A stretch of 64,000 nt of DNA. It comes from Lanius collurio (taxonomy: Eukaryota; Chordata; Aves; Passeriformes; Laniidae). This document shows, piece by piece, positions 24,861-36,420 of this stretch. The notes under the pieces are model-generated. The model ran no database searches, was not told the origin of the DNA, and saw nothing but the letters and a program-made list of their open reading frames with translations. The stretch is taken from contig JACBWW010000004.1 in the NCBI GenBank assembly GCA_020086605.1, positions 28,305,047 through 28,369,046 on the forward strand, in the 5' to 3' direction. A program made the translations under genes and the position numbers. Position 1 is the stretch's first letter. Each line of letters begins with the position of its first letter.

Positions 24861-26515
24861 GTCAGAATGTTTTGATCTCAGGTTAGCAGTGAGACCAAAT
24901 GCAATATGAAGTGATAGTGTCATATGCAATGTTTAAAACAAGACCAATGTTTTCACTTTTGCATGTGTCTGTAATCATCTGTCATTATTTAGTTTTTGGT
25001 TACAATGCAAATAAAACTTTCTTGAATTACTGTAGGGGTTTAATCTTCTTTAATGTCCTGAAGTGTGTTTGCAGTGCTTATAAATTCAACTATGGTAATT
25101 GCTGCTTTGAACTCATAAATCATCCTGCAGGAAAAAATTCTATTGAAGTACAATGGTACAAATGGAAACAAAAATTTTTATAGATTGAGGTTTGTAATTC
25201 TCTGGTTGGGATTATATACATAGAAGCTGAAAAAAATTCATGCTATCAAGAATTTACTGAAGTATGTGGTACTAATTAAGTAACTATGTCCGTGCATATG
25301 TGGAACAAGCCTATGGTGGAGCTAAGGTAGTAAAATTTAGAGTTAAATGTCTAACAAATGTAGTTCTTATATGAATATTCTTTCTTGTGAATTACAGATG
25401 GAATTTTTGTTATTAAGTGTGTATTACATGAAGTGTGCTTCCCAAGGAACACATTATTTCCTTTTCTATTTGTGTTTTTGTCTAATATATTTCAGTAGAT
25501 ATATATATGCACACCTACACACATTTTTCTTTTTTTCCAAGACAATCACTTTTGATATCAAGCAGGCTGATTTTTTTGTTTGTTTGATTGCTTTTTGTTT
25601 GTTTGTTTTTAAGTGGAGAATAATCAAACTGCTGCAGATTGTATTTGTTGAATAACAGATTTTTAAAGGAGAAAAATTAAATATTAGAAAGCACTGTGAA
25701 TATACAATGAAAAGAGCTTCCAGACTAATGATATATTCTGGTTGCTGGTTAAGAAATACTTTTCACCTGAAAGTCAGCTCTTCATATCTAGACCATGAGC
25801 TCAATGAATCAGAATAATGGATAAATATTAGTTATCTTACTATAATCCATGTGAAAAGAAATATAGAACTGTGTTTAAAAATATCAAGACATCCTTGAGG
25901 GCAGTAGGACTGAAAGAATTAGAGAATGGGGGATTGAATTTTCTATGCAATGTGTTCTTTTTTGGAATTATGAGACTATCTGGTATCACTTTGTATTTTA
26001 CATGATATCTCTGCCTCAATCTGTTCATGGAATAGGTGTGTTTGCAGAGAAGGAAACTGTTTTCAAGCTCATTGCATCATTGGTGTTGCAAAAGTTGATT
26101 TTTCTGAAGTGAATAAGACTAATCAAGACAGCTGTTTTCTTCCTTAGAGAATCAGATATGCCTTTGGTACTATAAACATGTATAAGTGTACTTAGAGATG
26201 ACTAAACCATTCTAAGCAGGCTTTTCATGGTTGAACATTAATAGTACATCTCATTGTGGGTGCTTGGTTTGTGAGGTTAAAAGTGAAGTGCTCACTTCTA
26301 CAGCTACATTCAGCAGAGGCTGGTCTTTTAATAAATTAAATGTTACAGCCTGCCATTTAAAATGGAACAATCAAGTCCCAAGTGCCTCAAAGCAGGCAGC
26401 CAAAACTCTTCACATTAATCTGTTGTGGCTCCATTCCCTATCTGTAAATGGATGAATCTGTCTCTCAGGATGGAGGTATTGTGAAGGCAAAGCAGCTGTG
26501 AAGCAGTAAACGTAG
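24861..26515. other. T-rich noncoding DNA
   Basis: No gene. The + strand is T-rich at about 25440-25620, where a T/G tract of TTTG units lies at 25571-25610 next to a short ATATAT run at 25499-25507. The resulting open frames (94 and 102 codons forward, 24899-25183 and 25347-25655) are hydrophobic by composition and have no recognisable domain. Confidence 0.45.
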
Positions 26516-27110
26516 ATTCCAGTTGCTAAAGGAAAGGGTAATTTTGTGTTCACAGCCGAACTTTATTGGTACGCAGCAAGTGAGGGCTTGGACGACAGGC
26601 TTCAGAATGAAGAGAAAACGAAATTAACAAGTTTTTGTTGAGACCCATCCTCCATGCTTGTAATTGTCTTTTTGTGGCCTTGTTTTAGGTCTCACGCTGG
26701 AAAGTTAAAACAAAATACATCGAGGGCAATAAAGCTCTATGAGACTAGAAGTGAATTATAATGGAAAGAGCTAGTTAACAAAGGGGGCTGATACCATCTG
26801 CAGTATTGTCATATTGTTACTGAGATGGAATTTTCCTAAGCAGAAGCCTTGTGACGTAAAGCAGTCTTGTAATTCTGGCATATTTCTCGACTGTCAAAAA
26901 AACCCAAAGGAAAGTAGGCTTTTCCCTTTCTGAAAATTTCGTCCATTTTATGAACTTTGTGACAGAAGTTGGATAGAACTCCTTTTTTTAGCAGCCTCCC
27001 ATTGCATCAAGTGTAATGCAGTGGTATTTTCTAGTAACAGTTACTGCTAGGATGAGGTTTGTGGGTTATCAATACAAATTATCGACTCGTATTAAGCCAT
27101 CTAAGATGGA
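26516..27110. promoter_or_regulatory. Candidate conserved noncoding element
   Basis: Compared with its flanks this stretch holds more CpG dinucleotides (near 26550-26600, 26690-26725, 26855 and 26890) and has even, complex composition without repeats. It also contains a TGACGTAA site near 26853, similar to a CREB/ATF half site. No frame stays open. These traits are typical of vertebrate conserved enhancers, but conservation cannot be seen from one sequence. Confidence 0.25.
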
Positions 27111-29490
27111 CAAAACACTGTAGTGCTAGAGGCAGGAGAACTTGATTTAGATTGAAATGCCAGCTTGAATGACTGTGCCTCTGCCTTCTGCAGCACATAA
27201 GGCAAATTTTATTTAGGACTGCAGAAGAAATATGCTGCTTAACATCTTTTCTGATTAGTTTTGTATTTTTTCAGCTCTGTGCTGTGGTGCTTGTGAAACC
27301 TGGTGTCAAGGCAGATTTGATTCTCTTGTGCTTGAATCCTTAAAAGATTTTTAAAGATGCTCGTGATTCCCCAAAGCTTGTGATTCTCTTTTATTTAGGA
27401 GGTAGAAGGAGATCGCATAAGGTGTATGGGAACAAGTTGTTCTGTGATGGAACAGTTGTTCTTGCCTCTAGAAAGAATGACTTGGAACTTTAATTTATTT
27501 AACACTTCTACAAATTACTTTTTCTCCCCTGGATGATAGTGAAATTAAAGTAATCTAGGTCCTTCTTTGAAGTGAAAACGGGAAAAAGTTACAAATTATG
27601 CTGCCATCAACCTAAATTTATTACTGAATTTTTCTACATATTTTGATTTATCATGAACTCATCCTGATGTATCCTTCACTGCGTGTATCGGTATCTGCAT
27701 TAGCCAAGGCCGTATTCAGTTGCAGCTTAACTCCTGTGCTTGCTTCAGGTTTGAAAAGATACTTTGGGGAGAACTCTTCAAGTTTTCAGCTCTCAATTGT
27801 TTTGCACATATACACGTTTCAGATAATTCTGAGCCTTGTGTAGAAATTCACCGATCTCTGAAGTTTGTAAATAAAAATATATTGGACGAGGTGTGTACTT
27901 CTGTCTGTGCTTGCTCTTCTGGTTAACACTGCAGATCTTGTATACTATGGCATGCACACATAGTAATCCGCAGAGCAATGACTGGAATCTTCTCATTTCC
28001 TCTTTCTTTGGAAAGCTGAGGATCCAAGATAGGAGATGTGATAGAGTATTTTGTAGTGGTTTGTTGTCTTGAGATGCCAGTGGCATGCAGAGTGTATTTA
28101 CATGTTTTAGTGTAGTGGAAGTAGATTTGACTTTCAGTAGTGATGCTAATCCTGTAGGGATGCATCTGATAGATCTACACATCATACATATACTGGATTT
28201 TTGCTCTATTTGGATATGTCATCTATCACAGAGTTGCCCAAACAACTTGCTCTGATTTTTTTTCTTTCCATGTTAGGTTGGTACAAATAAGACAAGGACC
28301 ATACAAAAGCAGCCTTCTAGGGCCATCTGGAATCTGGCTACTCCCAGCTGCTGCAGGTCAGAGACTAACTGGTCTAGTGTTGGCAGGTTTAATGTAATGT
28401 AGTGGTCTAAGAGGAAATCATTGCTTTTGTTTGATCTTCCTGTACTTGTTTCACAAGCTTTCATATACCACTCACTAATCAAGAATGCAGCTAAGTGCTA
28501 AGAGAAAGGAAGTAGTCCAGCTGCTATTGCATTAATCAAAGCACACTAGGAATTTATAATCAGCTGTATAAATAGACTTCACAATAAAACCAATCAGTGT
28601 AGTGTCACAGGAAGTGGAATGGTGTACCATCTGTATTCTTCTTTCCCTCTGAGTGCACAGGGTGGCATTATGTTGTTAGATCTATTTGATCATCTTGGCA
28701 CTGCAGAAATGTGAGCTACAAGAAGGGAAGTCCACCTGAGACTGCAGGTGCTGGGATGTGCTGCCTTTTGTCCATCAATCTTAAGTACTTGCTGGAGCAG
28801 TTAATTTTGATCCTGTTTAATAAACAGTCTGTTTTTGCAGAGTACTCAGCAATTAATCTCCTTTCTCTCTTCTTCCCCAGTCTGCTTTATCACATCAGGA
28901 GGTTGCTTGTACACAGTCTTCTTGTGTGCCCTTTACAAGTTTTGCTCCTTGGCCCCTCCCTATCTCATTCTTCCAGAGAAGAAATGCCAAGCAATGGAAG
29001 ATCCTTTTTTGCTCAAAATGAAGAAAGACTTAATGTTCTGTATTAAAACAGAGGGAAAATTTGCATATTTTTCCTCTTTGTGCACCTATGTTCTGTTTCT
29101 GTGTTGTCTGTCTGTGACTAGCCCAGACTGGGACACTGTCTTAACTGACTCTGAAATTACCAGAATTACTGAAATTACCAGGCCACCAAGGGAGTTCTAG
29201 TGACTTTGGTTATTGCATTGTAGTTATTGTGTTTGTTATCTTTTTAGATCCTCAGGGTGTAATAGGGTTGGGTAGGATCTTTTATGTGAATCTTATATTT
29301 TGGTGATCATCTTTTTGTATTAGGCAGTCAGGGAATTAAAAGATTTTCATTTTCCGAATTGGAAGAGGATGAAATATATCTTAATCCTGTGACAGACAGC
29401 CTTCTATTTGTGACTGACTTGTTAATAAAATTAAGGTTTGGAATTTTGCTAGCTAGGAGAATGTCATTAATTTGGTGACAATACTTAAGA
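27111..29490. other. Single-copy noncoding DNA
   Basis: No recognisable gene. Open frames of 121 codons (28835-29200 forward), 111 codons (28711-29046 forward) and 130 codons (27793-28185 reverse) have no domain. A 13-bp direct repeat, CTGAAATTACCAG, occurs at 29151-29163 and 29169-29181. An acceptor-like pyrimidine tract precedes 28881, but no matching donor convinced me. Confidence 0.45.
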
Positions 29491-29561
29491 TTGGGTTTGG
29501 GTTTTTGGTTTTTTGGCTTGGTTGGTTGTTTGTTTGGGTTTTTTGAGGGGGGCTGTTTGGC
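29491..29561. repeat. G/T-rich low-complexity tract
   Basis: Irregular runs of G and T on the + strand, including GGGTTTGGGTTTTT and a GGGGGG run. It is not a telomere repeat, which would be TTAGGG. Tracts of this kind are scattered in bird introns. The G triplets could form a quadruplex. Confidence 0.85.
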
Positions 29562-32500
29562 TTTATACCTGTTGGTTTTTTGCTTCTGTTCTTGGGCATT
29601 TTTTCAGATACTTTCTCAAGATTCTACATCTAATTGCTAAACTGTGTCTATTTCTTAACATCTACCTGTTATAATCTGGAATATGAATGAGATGATATTA
29701 CTTATGATTCTGTGCATTTTCCTCTGTAGTGGAGTCTTTGCAAAAGTTCACAGCTTTTAGTTTTTTCTATTTGAAACTAAACTATGGTCTTTATAACAGT
29801 TAATAATTTCAGGTACCATTCATGACTTCTTTTTACTATTACTTTTCATCTTGCTCTTAGTCCTGCTTGTTCTGATGGAGCTACTGTAATTTGATAATAA
29901 ATAACATAATATTATTTCTTCTGAACAGTTGCACTTCTTAAACCAACCAACCAATCTCATTTTTAGGAATGTGAATCATACAACTGTACTCTGTGTCATC
30001 CTCCAATCTGTAGGGTTTTGAATTCACTAGATGTACTTCTTGATTGAGCTACTTGTTTCCTTGGGGACAGTGTTCAAGGCTGTGCTCTGGGCCTTGATGG
30101 TATTTATGGTCTCTTTGTGCTTTGAAGTTACACTCATACAGTAAATTAGGAAACAAACATTTGTGTATTTTGAACCTCATTTCCAATGTTGTATTTTTTA
30201 CTTAGGTGTATTTTCCAGCCAGTCTAATTGTTCTTCTAAGAAACATTTCAGATTGCAACTCAGTCTCATAACTTCATATCTAAATAGCTTTCATTTCTTC
30301 ATTTGAAGCCTTTGGAGAAAGCATTGTTGTGTTTTCTGGGTGAATGTTAATACTCTGTATGTTAGTAAAAGCTTCCAATCTTTCAGCTTTTTTTCTCCAT
30401 ACCCTTTGCCAGTCTTCATCAGTTTGCTCTGGGGGAGGGTTTTCCACTTGCAGAATTGGATTCCAGCTTGTAGAGAGACTTCTAAGAGAAAGTAAAACAG
30501 ATTTTATGCTGCTTCAGAACCTCCATATGTATTTGGATTTGCTCATTTCTTGCAAGTGATCTAGCCTGATTTTGGTAGGCCTTGAAGGGACTATCCTGTT
30601 GCAATCACCTTGTCTCTGTCCTCAAGAAACAACTCTTCCATAATATCTGAAAAAAAGGCAATGGGTCAGTTGGTGCCCACTTGTGTATCCCTTCTTGTGA
30701 CAAGTATTGTAATATGTGTAAAGTGAAGGCTAAAGTTTTTGATTTTTTTTTTTATAGCAAAAGCTTTTTTTCGGTGATTTATATAGCTCTGTCTCAAAAT
30801 CACTTATCTGGAGGGTTTTTTTTTTTGATCTCATCTTTGTCCTTCCATGCTCTCTATTTTTCTTCTACCTTATTTTCTTTTCGTTTTCATTTTCTCTTAG
30901 ATATATGCTTATTTTTCATTTACACATAGGCCATTCATAAGTACCTAGTTCTCTGTGAATTGTGAATGAATGAAAAGGATTTCTTTTTTCTAATTTTTAA
31001 ATGAAATATGCATATAATAATGCATAATTCTGCTTTTTTCGAAGTCATTGTGAAATACTTTGTTCTTTTATGGTGTCCTATATATTTCCCGAGTTCTTGA
31101 TGCTTTCTGTATATATACTGGGTATTTTTTTACTCTGGTTTTTAAACTTTACCTTTTTATTCCTTGTACGTTTATTCTTTCCATGTTTATTTTACTTAAC
31201 TCTGCTGGTATTCTATGTTTGCTCTCCCTTAAGAGCTTTTTGTGTTTGCATTTACCTATGCCTTGCCAGTGCATTGCTGATTATTTGTTCACATATCTTT
31301 TTCTTAGTATTCAAGTTAATAATATAATCAGATTCACTGGCATCTGATTCATAACTAGAATATACTTCTAGGAATTTACTATAGCCAAGTTTTTGTTTTT
31401 TAAATTCAAGGTTCTTCTCTTTTCCCAGTAACATGGAATACACAGTACTTGCATTGGGTTTATGCACCACCTGGCACTAACTGCAGGGCAAATTTTCTAT
31501 TTACCCTGGTTTTTCTTGTATCTGTGCAACCTACTTAAAGTTTAAATTCTCTATGTTTCAATGATTACTTAAGCTGTCCTAAAATTAGTGTCAGTAATCA
31601 TGCAAAAATGATGCAAAATGCAGTGCTGACTTTTTTATAATCTGTAAACCAGACCAGGCTGTGGTCTTGTGTTTTTATTCTCTTCAGCAAGTTCTTGCTG
31701 GTTTCAAAGTAAAAAGCAAGTATAAATCTGCTGTTAAAATTTGGATCTCTTAATGTTACAAACTGGTTCACAGCATGTGGGACTCTTAAATTTATACCTC
31801 ACAAGTTCTGTCAAGAAAGCTGGTTACAGCCCAGTCAGCAATACTTGGCAGCTTCATTGGCAGCTTCTGGAGATCAGAAAATAAGTAAAAATATATTTCA
31901 CTATATGGTCTGAACACTTTGGCTTCTTTCATGCTGTTAAGATGGTTGTCTTGGGCGATGTGGAAGCAGGGAGAGTGGGATTTGATGGCTTAAATTAAAA
32001 TTGCCTCCTTTGCATCAGATTGTACAAATTGATCTCCAGCAGTATCAGACAACTGAATTGTCTCTTACTAAACAAAAGATGTTAAAATCCTTGTGTGATG
32101 TTTGTAATGTAATCCTAACTCTGGATTTGACATACAATGGTGATAAAAGTGTAGTATAAACAAGCACAAAAATACTTAAGGAAGTCATGGGAGACACATA
32201 GTGCAAATCTTCTTTGGGTCACATTTTTCAGTATTTAACTAAATTTAGTGATTTAAAAAAAAAAAATAATAATGCAAACCACTGTTGTAAAAAAAGGAGA
32301 GCAGATGCCATTTCCATCTTTTAAAATAGGCAATCATTCTTAACAGAATTAAAAATAAGCTGTAGAAGTTCTGACTCCTTGTAACATTGTTGCCACAGTC
32401 ATCACTACTGCAACATCAGAGGTTTTGTCCATAACAGGTTTACAGTGTAAAATTGTGTTACTGCAATAAAACAGTGGCATGGTGAGAGCTTGAAGTCTAT

Positions 32501-35500
32501 GGTGCGCTGCTGGTGCTCAGAACTGCCCAAAGCTAACGGGAGGGAGCTGTACACTGGAATCCGACAGAAGTTATTTGCCTTATGCTCCTGCCTATCCACT
32601 TGGTCCCTATCACCCTGACTTAGAATTAGGGTGGAAGTGTTCACAGTTGAATATTGGAGTATCTTTTTTCTGTACATTTTCTTATGGCAAGGAGGACTTT
32701 AAAGTACCTACAGGTAGATATTTTTGTTAGATTTATTTCTACAATATTCATGAAAACATTATGAAAATTCTTACATCCAGTCTCATTTTTTTCAGAAAAC
32801 CATAGCTGATATGCATGATGCAGTTTCATATAACTTGCTAGAAATAGAATTATAGACTATGTTTCTGAAGTATATTTGTTATGTCTTTTTCAAAGAACGT
32901 TCTGGATTTTAAATACAAAAAATCACCTCTGATTTTAGGTAATTCAACATTGAGTTACTGCTTAAGCAAACAAGAATGGATTATATTGAGCATCATCTAA
33001 TGCTTTTCCCCTTTATCTTACCTCCATGATTGTGTTACTGCCTCATCTTGTTGTCCCTAATTTTCTGGTTTTTCTTCTCTTCCATCTCTACTACTTTTTT
33101 TTAAAATCCTTTGACATTACCTTGTCTGATAGAAATAGTGTTCCATTTTGAAGTGCTTGTGAATGTACCATATACCTTTTAAAAGTGCCTAGTTTATAAG
33201 TGTCAAAAGTATGTTTTGGTTTTCAGATAGAACAGCTGAAAGCTAGGCTAACACAATCAACCATATTGACACCTCCCTTGGGAAACAGCTTAGTTTGCAC
33301 AACTTGCAATAATCTATGTTGATTGTTTCTTTTTTTTTTTCTGAAATAATTAGTAGTCAGTAGTATGTAGGCATTAGAGTCTTCTCCCCCGCTCCTTTTA
33401 TATTATTCTCTTTTATTCCTGTGTCTGAAACAGTCTACTGTGCTGAGTATAAAAGAGTAAATTGGTGTGGCAAATTAAAGATACTGCAGAACTCATGCAT
33501 ATTGTAATATTCTTAAATCTGATAAATATATTAATGTATATTTATGCAAAATAAATTATATGTCGTGTTATAAGTTACCTGGACATGTTTTTGTTGTTAG
33601 AACCCATGGCTAGTGAATTATACAGTAGGGTAAAAATGGTAGCAGTGAGTAAAATTTTATTCAGTTTGGCTTCTTTGTTACTCTGTCTCTTTCATTAATG
33701 TGCATAAGCAGGTGATACTGTTTAGAGGTCAGTGTTACATAAAACCTTAAAGGCATTTTAATCTATTTTTAAAGAAGGAGAGTCATTCAAATTCCAGTTT
33801 AATATCTTCTGTCATCGATGGTTGCATACATGTGCCTATGGAGATTTGTTCTGACATACCTATTTTCATGAGAGCACTGCTCTACTTTTTGAATTCAGTG
33901 AACATTTTAACAAGCATGACTTCGTTCTGCTCTTGGGGAAACTCAGACTTATCGGTGTGGCTCTGTTGAGGAAGGTGAGCAAAGGTCCTCTGGGTGTGCC
34001 AAGTCAGCAGTGTGTGCATGTTGGGGCTAAGAAATGCATTAAAGAGACTGCAAGTTTAGCAAGTCAGAACATTTTCACTGTTTCCATATTTATCAAACAC
34101 GTCAAGGAATGTGATCATAAGGCCTGCCAGGGATTAACTGCTGTAGTATTTTGATCATTTTACATGTTTTTTTTAAACTGTGACAAAAGCCAAGTTTGCA
34201 AAGTGCAGCAGTGCTTTTGGATCTATGAATGTGAAGAATACCTGGCTGAACTTTGAGATCTGTTCTGAAAGATAGGCAGAGTCCTGGATATGTTTTCACA
34301 CCCTGCAACTGATGGGGACTTAGGCACATAGACATATATCGTCTTTTGGCACATTTCCCTTGACCAAAAGCCTGGAATGAATTTTCTGTAGAGTCTGTAA
34401 ATATTCTTTTGTAGATTAGTTCATCATTAATACTTGGAAGCACACATAGGCTCTGTGCAGTGAATTCAATCTCTTTAGGCTTGCAAGTGTTATCAAAGCA
34501 CTTTGAATACACTGGCTTAGCAATGAGCACAAGATTTTGAAAATTGGAACGGACACATTCTCTTCCTACCAGTACTGAGCTAACCAGAAAAAGAGGACAA
34601 GGCACAAAGGAACCCAACCATGTAAGAGAGACACTGGTAGGCAGGAATTATTCAGCAGATTGATCTATCCCATTTAGTGGTACTGTGTACTTTTTTTGTA
34701 TGAACAGAATGATGGTAAGAGACTTGAAAATTATATGTTGACTATCTGTGGGTGAAAAAGTATAGGTAAGCATTGGAATGGGTAGAAAAGTTTTTGCTAT
34801 TTTTGATACTTTTTTGATTTCCAGGAGTTACATTCCCCAGACTACATAGTTTATTCCTGTGGTCTAAGGTACCAGATCATATGCATGTATGTGCATGTGC
34901 TTGTGAACAGGCATGCAAAATTACCTTTGAACTTCTGGCCAGTTTCAGCCAGATTTGTCAGAAGATTTGAAAAAAAGTTCTTACAAATGTGATGAAAGTA
35001 GATGATCAGCGTAAGAAGGTGAAGAAAAACTGTGTGTACCCATAACGAGAGAACATTCAACAGGTCTTCAAAACTCTTAACCTATTGCAAATTATAGCAA
35101 AAAATAGTCTGAGTGTAGTAATAGCATGTTCTGGCTCTAAAACCTTTGGAAAAAGAGTTATGAGTTCTGTTTGAAGACCTGATTTTTTGCTTCAAGAAAA
35201 AAACTTTTGGAATAACTGGGGCCTTTGTAATTAATGTAGGAATATTGATCAAATACAGGAAGAGTCCATTTGATGTTAGTGAGTATAGAAAATGATTGCA
35301 TCTTGGTTTTATTCATGGTGTTAAAAACTCAGTCATATTTTTTACCATAGGCTTATTGTGATTAAATATTTAACTTTTTTTTCTTGCTATCTTTTTTCTT
35401 GTCATTTTGGCATTTTGAAGAGTGGGTTTTTTTCTTCAAACACTTGCATTTATACATTTATGTGTTCCAGCTGGTAGATGATGGACTAAATCCATCAGAA

Positions 35501-36235
35501 ACTTTGTGTCCTGCTGTCTTTTTCTTGAGGAAGAAAGGACCACATATGAAGGCTGTGCTTGCAACCCATGCTGATTCCTGCATGTGGGCAGCAGTTGCAG
35601 CCTGAGTCACCTGAATGTCAGTGTATAAAGTGGAGGTTGATCTTCTGGTTGTGCATTTGGCTTTGCTATTTCAGCTGCTTGCTTTGCTGCAAGGTTGGGC
35701 AAGTTTAACTAAAGAAAAGAGCATTTTGTGCTTAAATCTTTGTCTAGAAAGCTGAATAACAACATGTGTGAACATTGAGTATTAAAATACTGTTTGGAAG
35801 CTTGGTAAAAAACAGGTTTGGGTTTGGTGTTTTTTTGGTAGCAATTTAAAAGAGAACAGATTTGGTTAATATTGACCATCATTCAAACTATTAATGAAAT
35901 CATCAAATATGATTTAATATTTATTGATGTCCAGAAGGTGATAATGTAACTTTCTGAATTAAGGTAGGAAAGAGAATTTAAGCATGTTATAGATTGCTCT
36001 AACTTAGCACATCTCCTGATAACATTGATTTTTAAATGAAAAAGCCATCTCTTATACAAATGAAATCTGTCTGCACTGGCCAAGTATTTTAGCATCACCA
36101 GAGCCCAGCATGTAGATATATATGGTCCTTGCTGATACATGTCTAGTATATACAGGGAATGAGGATGAAAGAAATATTTACTACTAAAGTCCTCTAGAGA
36201 AACAGAAATAACAATAATGCTATTTCTCTGTTATC
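29562..36235. other. Single-copy noncoding DNA, T-rich in part
   Basis: No gene is recognised. 30700-31300 is strongly T-rich on the + strand, giving hydrophobic chance frames at 30681-30929 and 31060-31347. Two ATGCAT-containing 7-bp arms (31007-31013 and 31020-31026) form a small inverted repeat. The longest open frame of the window, 171 codons at 34102-34617 reverse, has no recognised domain. A 76-nt segment at 33899-33974 has splice-like ends. A short G/T tract lies at 35814-35840. Confidence 0.45.
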
Positions 36236-36420
36236 TAGTGTCTTTTGAATATGAAGAATTTACAGCACTTTAATGCCATTTAATTAAGCTCTAAAGTGTA
36301 CCTCTGTTACAGATTGACTATATTCCCTTGTTTACAGATGGGAGAAGTATAACTCAGTCCAGTATAAAACATTGCAAGATGAGCTCTTGAGAATAGCCGG
36401 AAATAAACCCCCAGTTTTCT
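36236..36420 (-). repeat. MIR-like SINE remnant
   Basis: The + strand carries pieces in the order of a reverse-complemented MIR: a TTTACAGCACTTTAATGCC segment, ATTCCCTTGTTTACAGATGGG, then GAGAAGTATAACTCAG and a GCAAGATGAGCTCT region. Similarity is partial and the ends are uncertain. Confidence 0.4.

Noticed and set aside
27793..28185. 130-codon minus-strand open frame
   Set aside because: No domain, overlapped by another chance frame at 27923-28165.
28835..29200. 121-codon forward open frame with a pyrimidine-tract acceptor at 28880
   Set aside because: No convincing donor and no recognised protein; the hydrophobic content follows from T-richness.
29491..29561. Interstitial telomere repeat
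   Set aside because: The G/T tract lacks TTAGGG units.
30681..31347. Membrane-protein-like forward frames
   Set aside because: The hydrophobic content is a direct result of T-rich DNA; overlapping frames look equally membrane-like.
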